Counted from the first letter of the stretch, positions 26,181 to 39,096 are shown. The stretch is DNA of 64,000 bases from Ecdyonurus torrentis (GCA_949318235.1 OX439137.1:25473799-25537798), one strand, 5' to 3'. Notes: generated from the letters alone by a model not told the origin. A program made the numbers and translations.

Positions 26181-26956
26181 GTAATACTATTTGTTATATA
26201 AGATATGGCGTAGTTTAAAAACATATAAAAAATAATATAGAACAAGTTAAAGAAATATAATACAATATATAAATCATTTTTAGCACTATATACACCGTTA
26301 CAATATAAGAATAGAATGATAATAGATGTTAAAAAATGAGAGATTTTTCTTCTTCGTATACTCAAGTAAAATATATTTTCTTAAGCTCTTGAGGTATAGT
26401 AGTACAGTACATCGATTTGTTTTATAACACTGCAGAAAAAAATTTTTTTAAAGGAGATAACAGTAAAATTATATAAAAATATTAATTTTTATAGAACTTA
26501 CATTTTTTTCTTTCTAATGTTGTGAATATAAATTTTAAATTTTATAGTCTGGAGATCCAAAATAATGAATATTTAATTGAAAATTAGATTTTATCGTAAG
26601 TTCTGCGTCATATGTTACAGATAATCTTGAAAAAAGGAGAATATAAAAGTTTTGGAAGTGTTACAGTTTTTAAAGGCACAAGTATTATGATTGTCTTATT
26701 TTTTATTCATGGCATTGTTTTTGTTGATCATAAGAAATCTATTTTGAATATAAGTTTTTATATTTTGTTTTATTTACTTTTTTAAACTAGTATTCCTTTA
26801 AATTAAAAAAAAAAATTTCAACCATTTTTTACTATTTTACACGAAAAAAAAATTATAGTTACGCTATCTCAACATTTATGCCTAACATCATAATTTGAGC
26901 TATACTGCACTATAGTGATTATACTTTATATTATAATAGTTAAGTATAATTACTTA
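26181..26956. other. unassigned AT-rich DNA
   Basis: No gene or repeat end is recognised. Confidence 0.55.
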
Positions 26957-27271
26957 TAGGGTGTATGCATTCATGTTAAAGTCGACGCCATGTTGGATCA
27001 CTGAATAGCATAGACTGCATAGGATAATAATAATAACTCATTTTGCCAGTTTAAAATTACTAAGCAATACTTTTGAGAGCATCAAGGTTATTAATAGGTT
27101 AAATTAGTATCTCAAGTATATGTAAGAAAAATAATAAAACTAAAAAATTAACCAATTTTCTAAAGAAAATAGCCAAAAATGAAGTTTGTCCTATGCTGAG
27201 CAACGTTATTCATTACTCCATTATGGCGTTCATGCGCATTAAATATTATGATGTCATGCCCATACACCCTA
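26957..27271 (+). mobile_element. MITE family C, reference copy C1
   Basis: This 315-bp copy starts TAGGGTGTATGCATTCATG and ends CATGCCCATACACCCTA, giving an 11-base perfect TIR (TAGGGTGTATG) in a longer imperfect one. Conserved inner blocks are GTCGACGCCATGTTGGAT, CATTTTGCCAGTTTAAAA, TTGAGAGCAT and TTACTCCATTATGGCGT. It is flanked by TA-rich DNA, so the target duplication is ambiguous. Noncoding. Confidence 0.83.
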
Positions 27272-27484
27272 TATTATTCCCAAATATCAACATTTGTGCT
27301 CTAGAATATATAGTAATTATCCAATGCAGAATAAATTACGTATTTTTTCTCCGTATACATATTTATACAGCTTATTAGTGCTTCTGTTTATCTCAATGCT
27401 GTAATATTAATAATTATAATATTTGTATATGCAGGTAATTTAAAATCAAATTGTTTAACATGTCTATAAATATTACATCGTATT

Positions 27485-27485
<1 letters not shown>

Positions 27486-27581
<96 letters not shown>
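27486..27581. repeat. (GA)n microsatellite
   Basis: An uninterrupted GA tract of about 96 bases. Confidence 0.97.
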
Positions 27582-27583
<2 letters not shown>

Positions 27584-27997
27584 ATTGAAATCTATATATA
27601 TGAGAACATTATCCTCTTTCTTTCTAGTGTTGATTGGATTAAAATATTATTGATTTTAATCGTTCATTCTCTATTATTATCGTTTGAACAATAAATTTCT
27701 ACATAGACACTTTGATTATCAATATATTTCAGTTGCTGCAAGCGCTGTCTGCTCTATAGTAAATACATCACATTTACAAAAAAATTATAATAAAAAAATT
27801 ATACGTTAGCAACTAATAAACAAAAGAAGATTATTGTAATTAGTAATTTTTACAAATATTACAAAATATAATCACAAATATTACTTTTTATGAAAAAGTT
27901 ACTATGTTTATATTTTTTATCAATAGAAATTATTGTCTAAATAATTTAAATAATGTAAAAAATGCCATGTAATAACTCTGTACTCTATTTTTAATAT
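27582..27997. other. unassigned AT-rich DNA
   Basis: No gene or repeat end is recognised. Confidence 0.55.
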
Positions 27998-28391
27998 TTA
28001 AAGGAATAGACCAGAGAAAAATATAAGCATTTATATCACTTAAAGGCATAGAAAACATGAAAAAATTTGCCTTTACATCACAAAACACTTGATGGGACTT
28101 ACATAAATAACGTTAGTTGGTCTCAAAACCCAACAGTAGCCCCGTAGCAGTGATCAGAATATTTCAATTTATGCAACCCGCACAACAATTTCATACTAAT
28201 TTTTGCATATTTCTGACGTCATAAACATGAATTTTTACGCAAATTGCATACGTTACAGTTTTTTTACGCTCTTTTGTGGGGCTGCATTAACATTCTTGTA
28301 AAAAATATCATCAGTTTTGAAGATCCCACTTTGTGTTTATTTATTAAAAAGCACATGTGTGTTTATGTGGTCTATGGCTCTATGGCTTTAA
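27998..28391 (+). mobile_element. MITE family A, copy A5, with two left ends
   Basis: TTAAAGGAATAGACCAG begins at 27998, and a second family terminus TTAAAGGCATAGAAAACATG begins about 40 bases later after ATATCAC. The body then continues to GGTCTATGGCTCTATGGCTTTAA, where CTATGG is also duplicated. TCTGACGTCATAAAC is present. The structure fits one A copy inserted into the left end of another. Confidence 0.8.
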
Positions 28392-29270
28392 GAATAAAAA
28401 TTTATTCTTGCCTGAAAATTCACTAAAAATAAATACATTTTAAATTAGTCTAAAAAATTACGTATATTTGTGAAAGATCAAATCAAAACAGTTTTTCCGC
28501 ACCGACGAAATAATTTATTTACGTTAATGTTTATGTTATTTCTCACTTTCACTACCATACTTTTTTTTTTTACCTAATATAAGTTCAATCAAAAAAGCAC
28601 TCACTTTCATGAAATGTTAGTTCCATAACTTTTTTTTTTTTTGGCTGTATCTATTTTTTATACATGGAAAACATAAATTTTAGAAATTATTTAGATACAT
28701 ATGAATAACTCTTTAGTACAAACCAATAACTTTTTTGAAAAAAGTTTAAAGAGTTAGTATAAACGTAATTTCTTTAGCGGTAAATAGTTGACTCTTTAGA
28801 TTCTAAAAAAATTAGTTTGTATCTAACGAATTTATTATAAAAAAAAAGTCAAAATAGTAACTCTTTAGATAATTTTTTCCGTGTACAATATAATTTTTTT
28901 TAGCGATTTCTGAACTGGTTGCTCTATTTCCCTATAGAATTAACCATAATTTAGGTTTTCCTTGTTTTTAAACGCAAGAAACAGATTTACGAATAAACCT
29001 AAATTTACATACATTTTACATTAATTTACTTTAACTACCAGTGTACTGTACAATATCCTTACGATAATTACAGTTAAAATTACTTTAAATGTCATTTTTA
29101 ATTGTCATTGTAAAGGTAATTGTCAATTTTAAGTTCAATTAAACGTAATAGTATATATAGGTAATTATTTTTAACAATAAAAATAAGACACTACAAATTT
29201 ATTGAATATGATTTCAAACATTTAAGAGACTATATTTTTGCGTAAAGAATATTTTAAAACAAATAAAAGT

Positions 29271-29306
<36 letters not shown>

Positions 29307-30260
29307 GTAGCTAAGAAATTAAATTCAAACTATCTTAATACTTAAAGGAAAGAGAAATTCGTATTTTTAAATTTTATTATTATGACAAACACTTTGAAAT
29401 TTCATGAAGAAAAGTCAATATTCCAATTTTTATCTCCAATTCTTAAATCAATTTAAAAACTTTTTTTATTTAAAAAATCAAGAAAATATATATATTTTTT
29501 AATTACGTAATTTTTTTTAAATGTTTTCCTTGTTTGTTTTTCCGGCTATAAGCTGTGCAGGAAAAAAATTGTAAAATTTGTTTAGTAAAATTGATTATTT
29601 TAGGCCCAAGTTGGTATACCCTCCTTCCTTAAGATAAGAACTACCTAGACAAAGCTAATATTAAAATTTTTTTAATATATTTTTTTATTCTCTATGGATT
29701 TTAAAGTTATAATAAAGACTATGACTATTTTATTCAACTCCTTTGAGATAGCTTTGAAACAAATATAAGATTTTTTTTCTGTAGAAGAGAGTATAGCATT
29801 GAAACTGATATTCATATCTTTATTTAAAATTAAAATTATTTTAAATTAGCTTTTCTCTTTTATAATGGTTTAAATCAATAAATGTTTAAAACACAGATTT
29901 AAAATACATTAAAAAGAAAAGTTGTAAAGTAAAAATGTTATTTCTATATTGCTTAATGGAAATGCTATGGAAACATTCAAATAAGAAATAATTTTAGCGT
30001 AAGTTAAAGTGTCTTAAATTTGTGCTGATGGAGCATCAAATCTATGCATTAATTTCATTAAATATTCATGGAGGTTACAATGTGTGATAAGTACCAGTGC
30101 TATATGGGAACTTCCTAAAATTGATGTATGCTCTCTATACCCATTTTACTATAGACGACGGTGCCTTTGCTCATGGTGAAAAAAAAAAATGAAAAGAAAT
30201 GAAATGCTGAATCTTTATTATCGAAATTTAGGTAATTTTTAGGTTCCTTATAAATATTAG
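28392..30260. other. unassigned AT-rich DNA
   Basis: No gene is seen. T tracts lie at 28560-28571 and 29277-29304. The region 28640-28870 contains several ACTCTTTAGA-like blocks in both orientations (AACTCTTTAG, TCTTTAGCG), possibly a decayed palindrome. Confidence 0.5.
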
Positions 30261-30660
30261 TTAAGGCGGTGGGGGACCGACTTGGACCGGAAATCGCTAA
30301 AAGAAAAACTACATTTTCCCAATAATTTTTAGTACATGATTTAATTGCAATAAAACAAGCACTATAATTTTCAAATAAAATCAAGTAAATTTAAAATATA
30401 TTTTTTTATACCAAAAAAATTTTTAATGATATTTTTAATTGTAAAAAAGTTTCTAATTTGACTAAAATTTCCCGCTCAAATTTAAATTTCCACATTTACA
30501 TGTTATCTTTAAAGTGTAATAACTTAAATATTTGATCGTGTTTTCACATGTTTGACATAACTAAATTTTTAAGTAATATTTCTTCTTTACTTTGTGTTAT
30601 TTATTATTATTCGCAACCGTTCTAGTTTGCGAGATATCAGTCGGTCACCTACCCCCTTAA
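30261..30660 (+). mobile_element. MITE family D, copy D3
   Basis: The copy is bounded by TTAA (30261-30264 and 30657-30660). The left end reads TTAAGGCGGTGGGGGACCGA and the right, in reverse complement, TTAAGGGGGTAGGTGACCGA. Its interior matches D1. C2 begins 10 bases downstream. Confidence 0.8.
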
Positions 30661-30670
30661 GATGTATGTA

Positions 30671-30977
30671 TAGGGTGCATGCATTCATGTTTAAGTCAAC
30701 GCCATGTTGGATAACTCAATAACATGGGTGCCATAGGAAAAAAAATCATTTTGCCAGTTTAAAAACACTATACAATATTTTTGAGAGCATTGATGTTGTA
30801 AATGTGATGAATTAGTATCTCAAGTATGTGAGAAAAATAACAATAACAAAAAATTAACCGATTTCCCAAAGAAAATTGGCTTAAATGATGTTTGTACTAT
30901 GCTGAGGAATGCTATGCACTACACCAGTATGGCCTCCAAGCGCAATAAATATGATGTTATCCGCAAACACCCTTGTA
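30671..30977 (+). mobile_element. MITE family C, copy C2
   Basis: The copy starts TAGGGTGCATGCATTCATG and ends AACACCCTTGTA. Inner blocks ACGCCATGTTGGATAAC, TTTTGCCAGTTTAAAA and ATGGCCTCCAAGCGCA match C1. Confidence 0.78.
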
Positions 30978-31542
30978 CGTAATTTTTTATAAAGAATGCA
31001 TTATATGTTAAACGAGTCAAAGATTTTAGCCACTAGTTTCTATTCCTTTTTTTTCTCACAGTAAATTCAACTATTCATATAAATAAAGTCATTGTAATAT
31101 ACTGTATAAATAAATTATAAAAAAAAAAACACATTCATAATAGCATTTAAAAATTAAGGATAACCTGATATTTTCAGGCATAATTTAAAACTTTATCTCT
31201 CATCTCCAAGCATCCTTTGTTGAAATCAATACAAAATTTAAGGGTGCAAAATAAAACCCCAAACAAATTCAATATTTTTTTAGATGTATGTGATCTCTGG
31301 TATTACCAATTCTGAATTAAAATATATTTAAATTAGACTGAAATTATGATATGATGATTTGAAGGGTAGTTTTAGGGGTGTAACTGGGCACTAGAGTAAA
31401 GTTTTTATTTATTATTTTTTTTTTGTACATTGTACGTTAAGACTTTGAATTGACGTAAATATGTTTTTGAAAAGAGAAAATCTGTTTTTATTCTTATATC
31501 CAACTGTGCGTATATTATAACATAAAAAAAGATAGCACTTTT

Positions 31543-31579
<37 letters not shown>

Positions 31580-31662
31580 TCTTTTTACTCTTGCCATTTT
31601 TTATTATATTTTTGTTCTTTTCGTTGTTCTTATATCAAACTCATTGTGTTATCAGATACAAA

Positions 31663-31713
<51 letters not shown>

Positions 31714-32298
31714 TGACGTCTTAACTCTTTGCCAGTTTTTCTTTCGAACAACTATCATTTTTTTTATTCTATATCACAACTTTTGTTCTTAACAAAGAAT
31801 ATACATAAAAAAAAAAGAAAAAAACTAAAATGGTAAAAAGTGCTTTGGTTTAATTTCGTATAGGACTTTTAAGCTCTTTTAGAAGAAAAAAAAAAGAGTT
31901 AATCTTTATTCTAATTTCGTTCAGTGTTTGAAAGACATTTTAAATACAATTTCAATAAATTAGAGTTTAAATTTCATTTATCGATCTTAATTATCAGCAG
32001 TAGTCAGTTCAGTATTATATTTTTAAAAAAATGGTATTTTAATTTTGATATATAAAACTGTATTTTTGATGAGAATTATTTTAAATTCACGATAAACTTG
32101 TTTATTTTTCTTACTTTACATGATAATAACATAATAGATTTTGAACACAATTAAACCTTTTAGTCTTTGGCTTTTTTTAAAAATTATTTTACCGTCGCAA
32201 ATTTTAACTACGTTTTTTTAGGCTTTCAGTTTACCAAAAATATGTCTCTTTTGTCAAACAAGTTTTCTTACTGACACGGCTCCCTATACTGTCCAGGC
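30978..32298. other. unassigned AT-rich DNA
   Basis: No gene is seen. An A tract (31545-31575) and a (GA)n tract of about 47 bases (31663-31709) are present. Confidence 0.55.
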
Positions 32299-32534
32299 TT
32301 AACAACATGCCTTTTTAATTCATTAAACACAAAATGGGACAAATTTTGAACATTTCTGACGTCAGGATTGTTTACATTTAATAGAAAAAGTTGTGCGGGT
32401 TGCATAAGCTGAAATTTTGATTATTGTGGGCATCAAAATTAGGTTCTTGGACAAAATAATTGTATAATTGAAAATCCTTTTCTGAGATTAATAAATTAAA
32501 AAGATATATTGTATGGTCTGAACGGTTCTTTTAA
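32299..32534 (-). mobile_element. MITE family A, internally deleted copy A6
   Basis: In reverse orientation to A1, it is bounded by TTAA (32299-32302 and 32531-32534). ACACAAAATGGGA, TTTCTGACGTCAGG and GTTGTGCGGGTTGCATAA identify the family. About 100 bases between the first two blocks are absent. The right part (TTGGACAAAATAATTGTA) matches the A copy at 53270, suggesting a subfamily. Confidence 0.7.
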
Positions 32535-33224
32535 TTATCAATTATCACATAGAAGATTTTTTTTTTCCTAATATTTATTCTCCAGCGTAAAGTCGCTTTT
32601 TTTCCCTTTTCCTTCTTATGTGTTGTTCATTTTTATCCTTCTATTTTAGCCTAATATTTCTCATTTTTTACTTTGCATCCCTTAAACTAGCTCTAAAAAA
32701 AGCGTAAAATCAAGGGCATTTTTTGGTCCAATCTTTATACTTTTTTATCTTTTTTTTTTTTTTTTTTTTTTTTTGCCTTCTTCTTTTCTGATTTTTTATT
32801 AAATTAATTGATGTCCACTGTATAATATACTAAGACTAAAGATGTTAAAAGTTTAATTTTAGTACTACTATATAATATCTATAAGCTTTAAAACTATAGT
32901 TGGATCAGTGCAAAGCAATATTCAATAAAAATATGATGACTCCTGAAAGAGTTTAGTGACAAATTTGACTGTCATATAAAAGTCTCCCAAAATAAAATTT
33001 ATAAAAAATTACTAGTTATTAATTTAAAAAAAAGAGTCTGTTTATTTTCATCATATTTTATTATTAATAGTGAGGAATTAATTATAATATATTAGTAAAT
33101 CATAAATAGATGCAGTATTTTTGGCTTTGATCCATAACTGCATAAGGATCATTTAATTTTAAGTCCAGTTAATTAAATATACTGCTGTAGTATTCATTTT
33201 TAGATTCTTTTGTAATATGAAACG
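32535..33224. other. unassigned AT-rich DNA
   Basis: Nothing coding is seen. A T tract lies at 32751-32774. Confidence 0.55.
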
Positions 33225-33436
<212 letters not shown>

Positions 33437-33483
33437 ACTTTTGTCTAATCAACACTTCTAATATCAACTATTTAAATGTTTTA

Positions 33484-33720
33484 ACTATTGTAAAATTAAA
33501 GTTTATAACATCATAAAATGTTGAAATCCTAAAGACAAAAATTTAAATGACGTCACAAGTGCTAGAAACACGATAAAGTAAAAGTCAAAGTTAACTATTG
33601 TGAAACCGATATTTTTCCATTCAGTCTTCAACGCTTGTGACATAACGTATATTTATGTGTTCGTCCCGTTATTATGTTTACTTTAAGTGACGTCATAAAC
33701 ATTATTACTTCATTTACTGA
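33484..33720 (+). mobile_element. MITE family K, diverged copy K4
   Basis: The left end (CTATTGTAAAATTAAAG...GTTGAAATCC), internal ATGACGTCACAAGTGCTAG and the right-hand AAGTGACGTCATAAAC follow the K order. Both termini are degraded, so boundaries are approximate. Confidence 0.55.
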
Positions 33721-34716
33721 ATATTTACAAACATTATTTATTTCTACCATAGAACAGAAACAAAGAATCATACTTAAAAATATATAATTATTTATTAAGA
33801 AGAAAACAATAATTATAAAAAATACAATTATTGCATAATATGCAATTAGTCATAATGCATGGTTTGATGGAAGAAAACGAAGTCAAGGAATTATAAAAAA
33901 TACCACTTACATACATGCAGATATGTGTACTAAACATTTCAAATACAATTTGGATAAGTGTTTCAATATTTAATACATTTGCTCTCACTTTTTTTCTTTC
34001 TAATGTCAGAGAATGAAATGAATTTTAGAAAAAAAACAGGAAGAAATACCATATCAATAGCTAAAAAAGAATTGAGTCCATTTATAATGTAGTTTTTTTT
34101 ATTACTATTTCTCATTAGAAAATCTAACTACCTTAAATGAATAAGTGATTAACAATTTCTTTGCTTTGTATTTATTTTCAAAGCACAAAAACTGGTAACT
34201 CTCTCTCACTCTCTCTCTTGTACAAGAAGATTACATTATGCTATGAAAAGGAAAAGCAGTTGCTTATTAATTTAATTAAATATTACAAAACAAACATATT
34301 TACATAAACAAACACAAAATAAATTACTAATAAATAAATACAAGATCTCATGGTACTATTAAATTTCATATATTATTGATTTATTATAAATATATTATAA
34401 TGTTTTAATTAAATATATTTTATTACAAATTAATATAAATTATTTAATATTTACAACCAAAATAAGCTCTTTTTTATATATTATATACATATATAAACAA
34501 AACGTTATGAAAATTAATTGTATATGATATCGATTGAATGTTATACCTTGCAATTATAATAATTATTTGTCCACTATGGCAATTACGTAAATAAATTGTA
34601 TTAAATCTTTTATATAGAAAATAAATTTTTAATATTAATATATGATTTTTATTTATCGAATATTATTGGAATATAATTTAGTGCCTACAAATCTTAAACT
34701 TTTACAATTGAGAAAC
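33721..34716. other. unassigned AT-rich DNA
   Basis: No gene is seen. A short interrupted CT tract lies at 34201-34219. Confidence 0.55.
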
Positions 34717-34831
34717 TATAATGCTGTTCGTAAACCCTGTTCTCTTGCACCAAAAAATGCGCATTCCATTTGAATAACTATAGTCGAGCGTCATTTTTGG
34801 TGCAAAGAACAGGGTTTACGAACAGCATTAT
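34717..34831. repeat. 115-bp hairpin element
   Basis: The left arm ATAATGCTGTTCGTAAACCC continues CTGTTCTCTTGCACCAAAAA. The right arm is its near-perfect complement, TTTTTGGTGCAAAGAACAGG then GTTTACGAACAGCATTAT. The loop is about 26 bases. It looks like a tiny palindromic MITE. Its terminal ATAAT is inside the palindrome, so no separate target duplication can be seen. Confidence 0.7.
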
Positions 34832-35413
34832 TTATTATACACGTATACATGCCAATATAACATCTTTCCAAAAGCTGCATCCGGGGTGCAATCAGGGGCC
34901 TTTTATTAACCTACTATCCAATCACAGTTCACTTTACATATTACATTACACTGCATCCTCTCGAATTAGTATTGGGAGAATTGTAATTATGAACGTTACT
35001 ATACATTTTTGATGTCTCTGACGGTACTGCGGGTATTTGGCAATACAAAAAGACAGAAACCCCCCCTTTTTTTTTTCTTCTTCTTTTTAAATAGTGCTAC
35101 TTTAAGATAAGCTAATTCCAAAGGTGTGCAAACTATAGGGAAGGGGCTACCACGCAAAATTTTGAAATATGAATTTTTGAAATTTTAATTCCATTAGATC
35201 CCATGTTAAATACAGTATAAATATTAAATATATTAATAAGTAATTTTGATTGAAATAAAAAAGTAGTAGATCTATGAAAGTCTTGTCCATTAAATTTCTT
35301 AAATAATATAATAATATTTTGCATTCAATTAGTTGAAATTTCTTAATTAATTGGAAGGTTGTGGGGAGCCACAGTAAAAATGTAAGCTTCCAGAGAAAAG
35401 TTATTGTAAATTA

Positions 35414-35416
<3 letters not shown>
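34832..35416. other. unassigned AT-rich DNA
   Basis: No gene or repeat end is recognised. Confidence 0.55.

Positions 35417-35474
<58 letters not shown>
35417..35474. repeat. (CT)n microsatellite
   Basis: A CT tract of about 58 bases. A 32-base A tract follows at 35652-35683. Confidence 0.96.
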
Positions 35475-35477
<3 letters not shown>

Positions 35478-35646
35478 GTGAGCTCTTATGAAAATTGGAG
35501 CTTAAACCCTTCTTTTACATCCCTTATTATTTTGAAATGAATTGTACACATTGAAGTTTTTATTAAATTTATCCTATATCTACTTTTATTAGTTTGTTAA
35601 TACAAGGAAAAGTTTATATGAAATAAAAAAATCAAACTATAGAATG

Positions 35647-35686
<40 letters not shown>

Positions 35687-35868
35687 ATGTGTAAAAAAAT
35701 GCAATTATTTTTATTGATTTTCTGTCTTTAACATCAACTAATAGCTGTTACTGACATTATTAAACTTCATCAGAAAATAAACAAACAAAAAAATATTAAC
35801 TTTATTTCTAATTTATTACAGTCAAATAATTCATTATAAGTTTCATAATAAAAAATAAAAAGTTTAGT

Positions 35869-35872
<4 letters not shown>

Positions 35873-35940
<68 letters not shown>
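35873..35940. repeat. (TA)n microsatellite
   Basis: A TA tract of about 68 bases. Confidence 0.97.
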
Positions 35941-35944
<4 letters not shown>

Positions 35945-36310
35945 TGAAAAGGAATTTCCGGTAGCAAAAGAAATTATAATGAAATGTGTGAAAATAAATT
36001 TTAGAAAAATACTTCATTAAAAGTTATAATAAATACAGAACTCACGTGAAAACTAATTATGTTATACATTATTTAAAAGGTGTAGAAATAAATTTATTTT
36101 TTTAGCAATTTGTACACTTAAAAAACAGACTCATGATTGTGATCAAATTTTTTTTAACTTAAAACTGAAACCTACACTGACGTGAGAAAATATTTACGTA
36201 GTGACAATGCAAGTTTTACGGCCAAAGTTGATAAGTAAGAACAAAATATAATCTTGTAATAGTTCTAACTACAGGTGAAGTAGTTGTATAGGTATAGCCG
36301 TATTTATTAA
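35941..36310. other. unassigned DNA
   Basis: No gene is seen. A slightly GC-richer part at 36170-36300 is unrecognised. Confidence 0.55.
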
Positions 36311-36655
36311 AGAGGAAGTTCAGGGTTCACAACATGGCTTCTTTAATGTTAGATAATGAAAAAAACTGTTCATAAACTGACATATGATGACCCAAAGTCC
36401 TTCCGTAGCCACGCAAACTCGTGATCATCCTGCGAGATATGCAACTCGTCCCGGATCTTTTATGTCATAGTTACGGCTTTACCGTATAGAAAATGTTGTA
36501 GCGAGTTGCATATCTCGCAGGATGAACGTAAGTTTGCCGTGCTATAATGGGGCTACGGAGGCCTTGCTGGCAACATTTTTATGCTATAGTCAATGGACAC
36601 TTCATGACATTATCTAACATTGTAAAAGCCATGATGAAACCGCTGCACTTCCTCT
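36311..36655. mobile_element. foldback MITE J
   Basis: The ends are AGAGGAAGTTCAGGGTTCA and, in reverse complement, AGAGGAAGTGCAGCGGTTTC. The arms continue through CATGGCTTCTTTAATGTTAG and ATGTTAGATAATG. Inner arms repeat in inverted form: GATCATCCTGCGAGATATGC and GCATATCTCGCAGGATGA. The whole 345 bp can fold on itself. It is noncoding. The flanks (TTATTAA and ATAAC) do not give a clear duplication. Confidence 0.8.
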
Positions 36656-36717
36656 ATAACATCACTCTAAATAATAAATGTTGTAAAAATCTCGTACACA
36701 GCTTCACATTGCTTTAA

Positions 36718-36919
36718 GTATTATGAAATTAACGGTGATGACGTCACTTAGCGTTGAAATTCTAATGATAAAAACGTAAGTGACGTCACAAGCGTTAGGA
36801 TCGAATGAAACAAAAATGAAGATTTGCAACGGCCAAGTTTATTTAAGTGTGATTCTAACGCTCGTGAGTTCATTTACGCTTTTATCGTTAGTGATGTCGT
36901 AACCGTTAATTCCAAATAC
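36718..36919 (+). mobile_element. MITE family K, copy K2
   Basis: The TIR starts GTATTATGAAATTAACGG and continues TGATGACGTCACTTAGCG. The right end is CGTAACCGTTAATTCCAAAT. It shares the ACAAGCGTTAGGATC...GCAACGGCCAAGTTT interior with K1. Perfect CRE palindromes are at the left TIR and near 36780; the right-TIR copy is mutated (GTGATGTCG). Confidence 0.78.
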
Positions 36920-36984
36920 TTTTAAACTGAGCACAAACTATTGGATGGAATTTTTCAGTGTGATGTCCACTCGTGAAACATTAA

Positions 36985-37045
36985 AAAAAGGTTTACCTGA
37001 GTTTAACAGGTAACCAGGTCAGTGGTAAAATTAAAAGAACAGGGG
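36985..37045 (+). repeat. short dispersed segment shared with 21880-21955
   Basis: See the 21880 entry. TTAACAGGTAACCAGGTC and CAGTGGTAAAATTAAAAG are the matching blocks, and a weaker echo (ATAGGTAACC...GGGGTATATCGTTACC) occurs near 37498-37532. Confidence 0.4.
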
Positions 37046-37243
37046 TATAGTTAACCTCAGTTGGTCTGACTATACTTTTACATGTATTGGGCAACAAATG
37101 TGTTGGAGTATTGACGCTAGATATGACGGTGTTCTCTTGCGGTGTGACATCACGTGTTAGTTGATGTAAAACATGGATATCTAATGAGATACATCAAAAC
37201 AAACATGAATTCTCTCTTTAGTTATTAATACAACTCAAAAACA

Positions 37244-37853
<610 letters not shown>

Positions 37854-38585
37854 TTAAAGCCATAGACCACATAAAACAACATGTGCTTTTTAATGTATAA
37901 ACACCGAGCTGGTATGGCCGAGTGGTAAAGGCAGCTGACTCGCAACTCTGTACTCCTCACCGAGTATAGGTTCGAGCCACTGCTGGGTGCGTACGTGAAG
38001 TGTGAGAGCACAACACGTTGCACGGTGCATGTTTACATGCATTCCATGACGACGCACAGCATTCGGGAGGTGCATGATTGATGTGATTGCACCGACCAGC
38101 CTGCCTAGTTGTTTCCACGGTTTCTCTAGGCTGTCATGGCGAATGCCGGGCTGTGTACTTAGGCCGTGGCCGGCCCGTGTGTGCTTTTCCATTAATTGGA
38201 AAGTCCTTACCTGTCGATAAGACAATGTCTTGACTGGGACTGGGATTGGTGTATAGCACAATAACACAATTTGGCAAGAAAAAAAAAAAAAAAAAAATGG
38301 GATCTTCAAAACTGATGACAATTTTTACCAGAATGTTAATGTAGCCCCACGAGAGAACGTGAAAAAGCTGTAAAGTATGCAATTTGCGTGAAAATTCATG
38401 TTTATGACGTCAGAAACATGCAAAACTTAGTATAAAAATTTTGTGCGGGTTGCATAAATTGACATTTCTGATCACTGCTACGAGGCTACTGTTGGGTTTT
38501 AAGACAAACTAATGTTATTTATGTAAATCTCATCAAATGTTTTGTGATATAAATGCTTATGTTTTTCTCCTGTCTATTCCTTTAA
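37854..38585 (-). mobile_element. MITE family A, copy A7, split by SINE S3
   Basis: The left end TTAAAGCCATAGACCACAT is at 37854 and the right end CCTGTCTATTCCTTTAA at 38585. Removing the SINE (37906-38297) leaves the expected order ATAAACAC then TGGGATCTTCAAAACTG. The CRE core (TTTATGACGTCAGAAAC) is intact. Confidence 0.83.
37906..38297 (+). mobile_element. tRNA-derived SINE with central core, copy S3
   Basis: The head carries box A TGGCCGAGTGG (37915-37925) and box B GGTTCGAGCC (37969-37978). The segment TACTCCTCACCGAGTA before box B forms a long variable arm, pointing to a Ser- or Leu-type tRNA parent. The core (about 38106-38183) reads GTTTCCACGGTTTCTCTAGG, CTGTCATGGCGAATGCCGGG, CTGTGTACTTAGGCCGTG. 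A unique tail follows, then about 20 A. The acceptor stem does not pair, so it is not a functional tRNA gene. It lies inside A7 without a clear target duplication because the site is A-rich. Core-sharing tRNA SINEs are known from molluscs and other invertebrates; the exact family is unconfirmed. Confidence 0.85.
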
Positions 38586-39096
38586 TTAAAAAGTGAAAGT
38601 AAGAAAACAAAGAAATCAATTATAAACACAATTAATTAAGATTAACAGTGTTATAATAAAAATACCACAATACTTTATGTTAATCCTATATATAAATGAG
38701 CAAAGCTATTGATATCAATTTCCTTTATGTTTATTTATGTTATGTGGTTTTTAACTATAAACATATACGTATAATAATATTGTAGTAAGTATATTCTCAA
38801 GCTCTCATGTATATCAACAGCCTACTGCAGTATTAAATCAATATTATACTTCCTATATAACAATCAACTATCGCTTACGTTACTAAATGTAATACAATAT
38901 TATTATAATCTTTAATATGAATTAATATTATAAAAGTTTTTAATATTTATAACTGTTATACTGAATAATTAAAATATTTAATTATAATTATCAATAGTTA
39001 TTTAATATATTTATTAAAAGTGCTTGTAGCGTAAATGTGGAGGATATGAAGTGTGGAATATGAAATGTTACGTGAAATTAGGGAGGGTAATAATTT
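38586..39096. other. unassigned AT-rich DNA
   Basis: No gene is seen. Confidence 0.55.

Noticed and set aside
37906..37990. Functional tRNA-Ser or tRNA-Leu gene
   Set aside because: Box A, box B and a long variable arm are visible, but the acceptor and anticodon stems do not pair and the sequence continues into a SINE core and A tail.
37890..38321. Minus-strand 143-codon frame
   Set aside because: It lies almost entirely in the SINE and its poly-A tail, crossing into the interrupted MITE.
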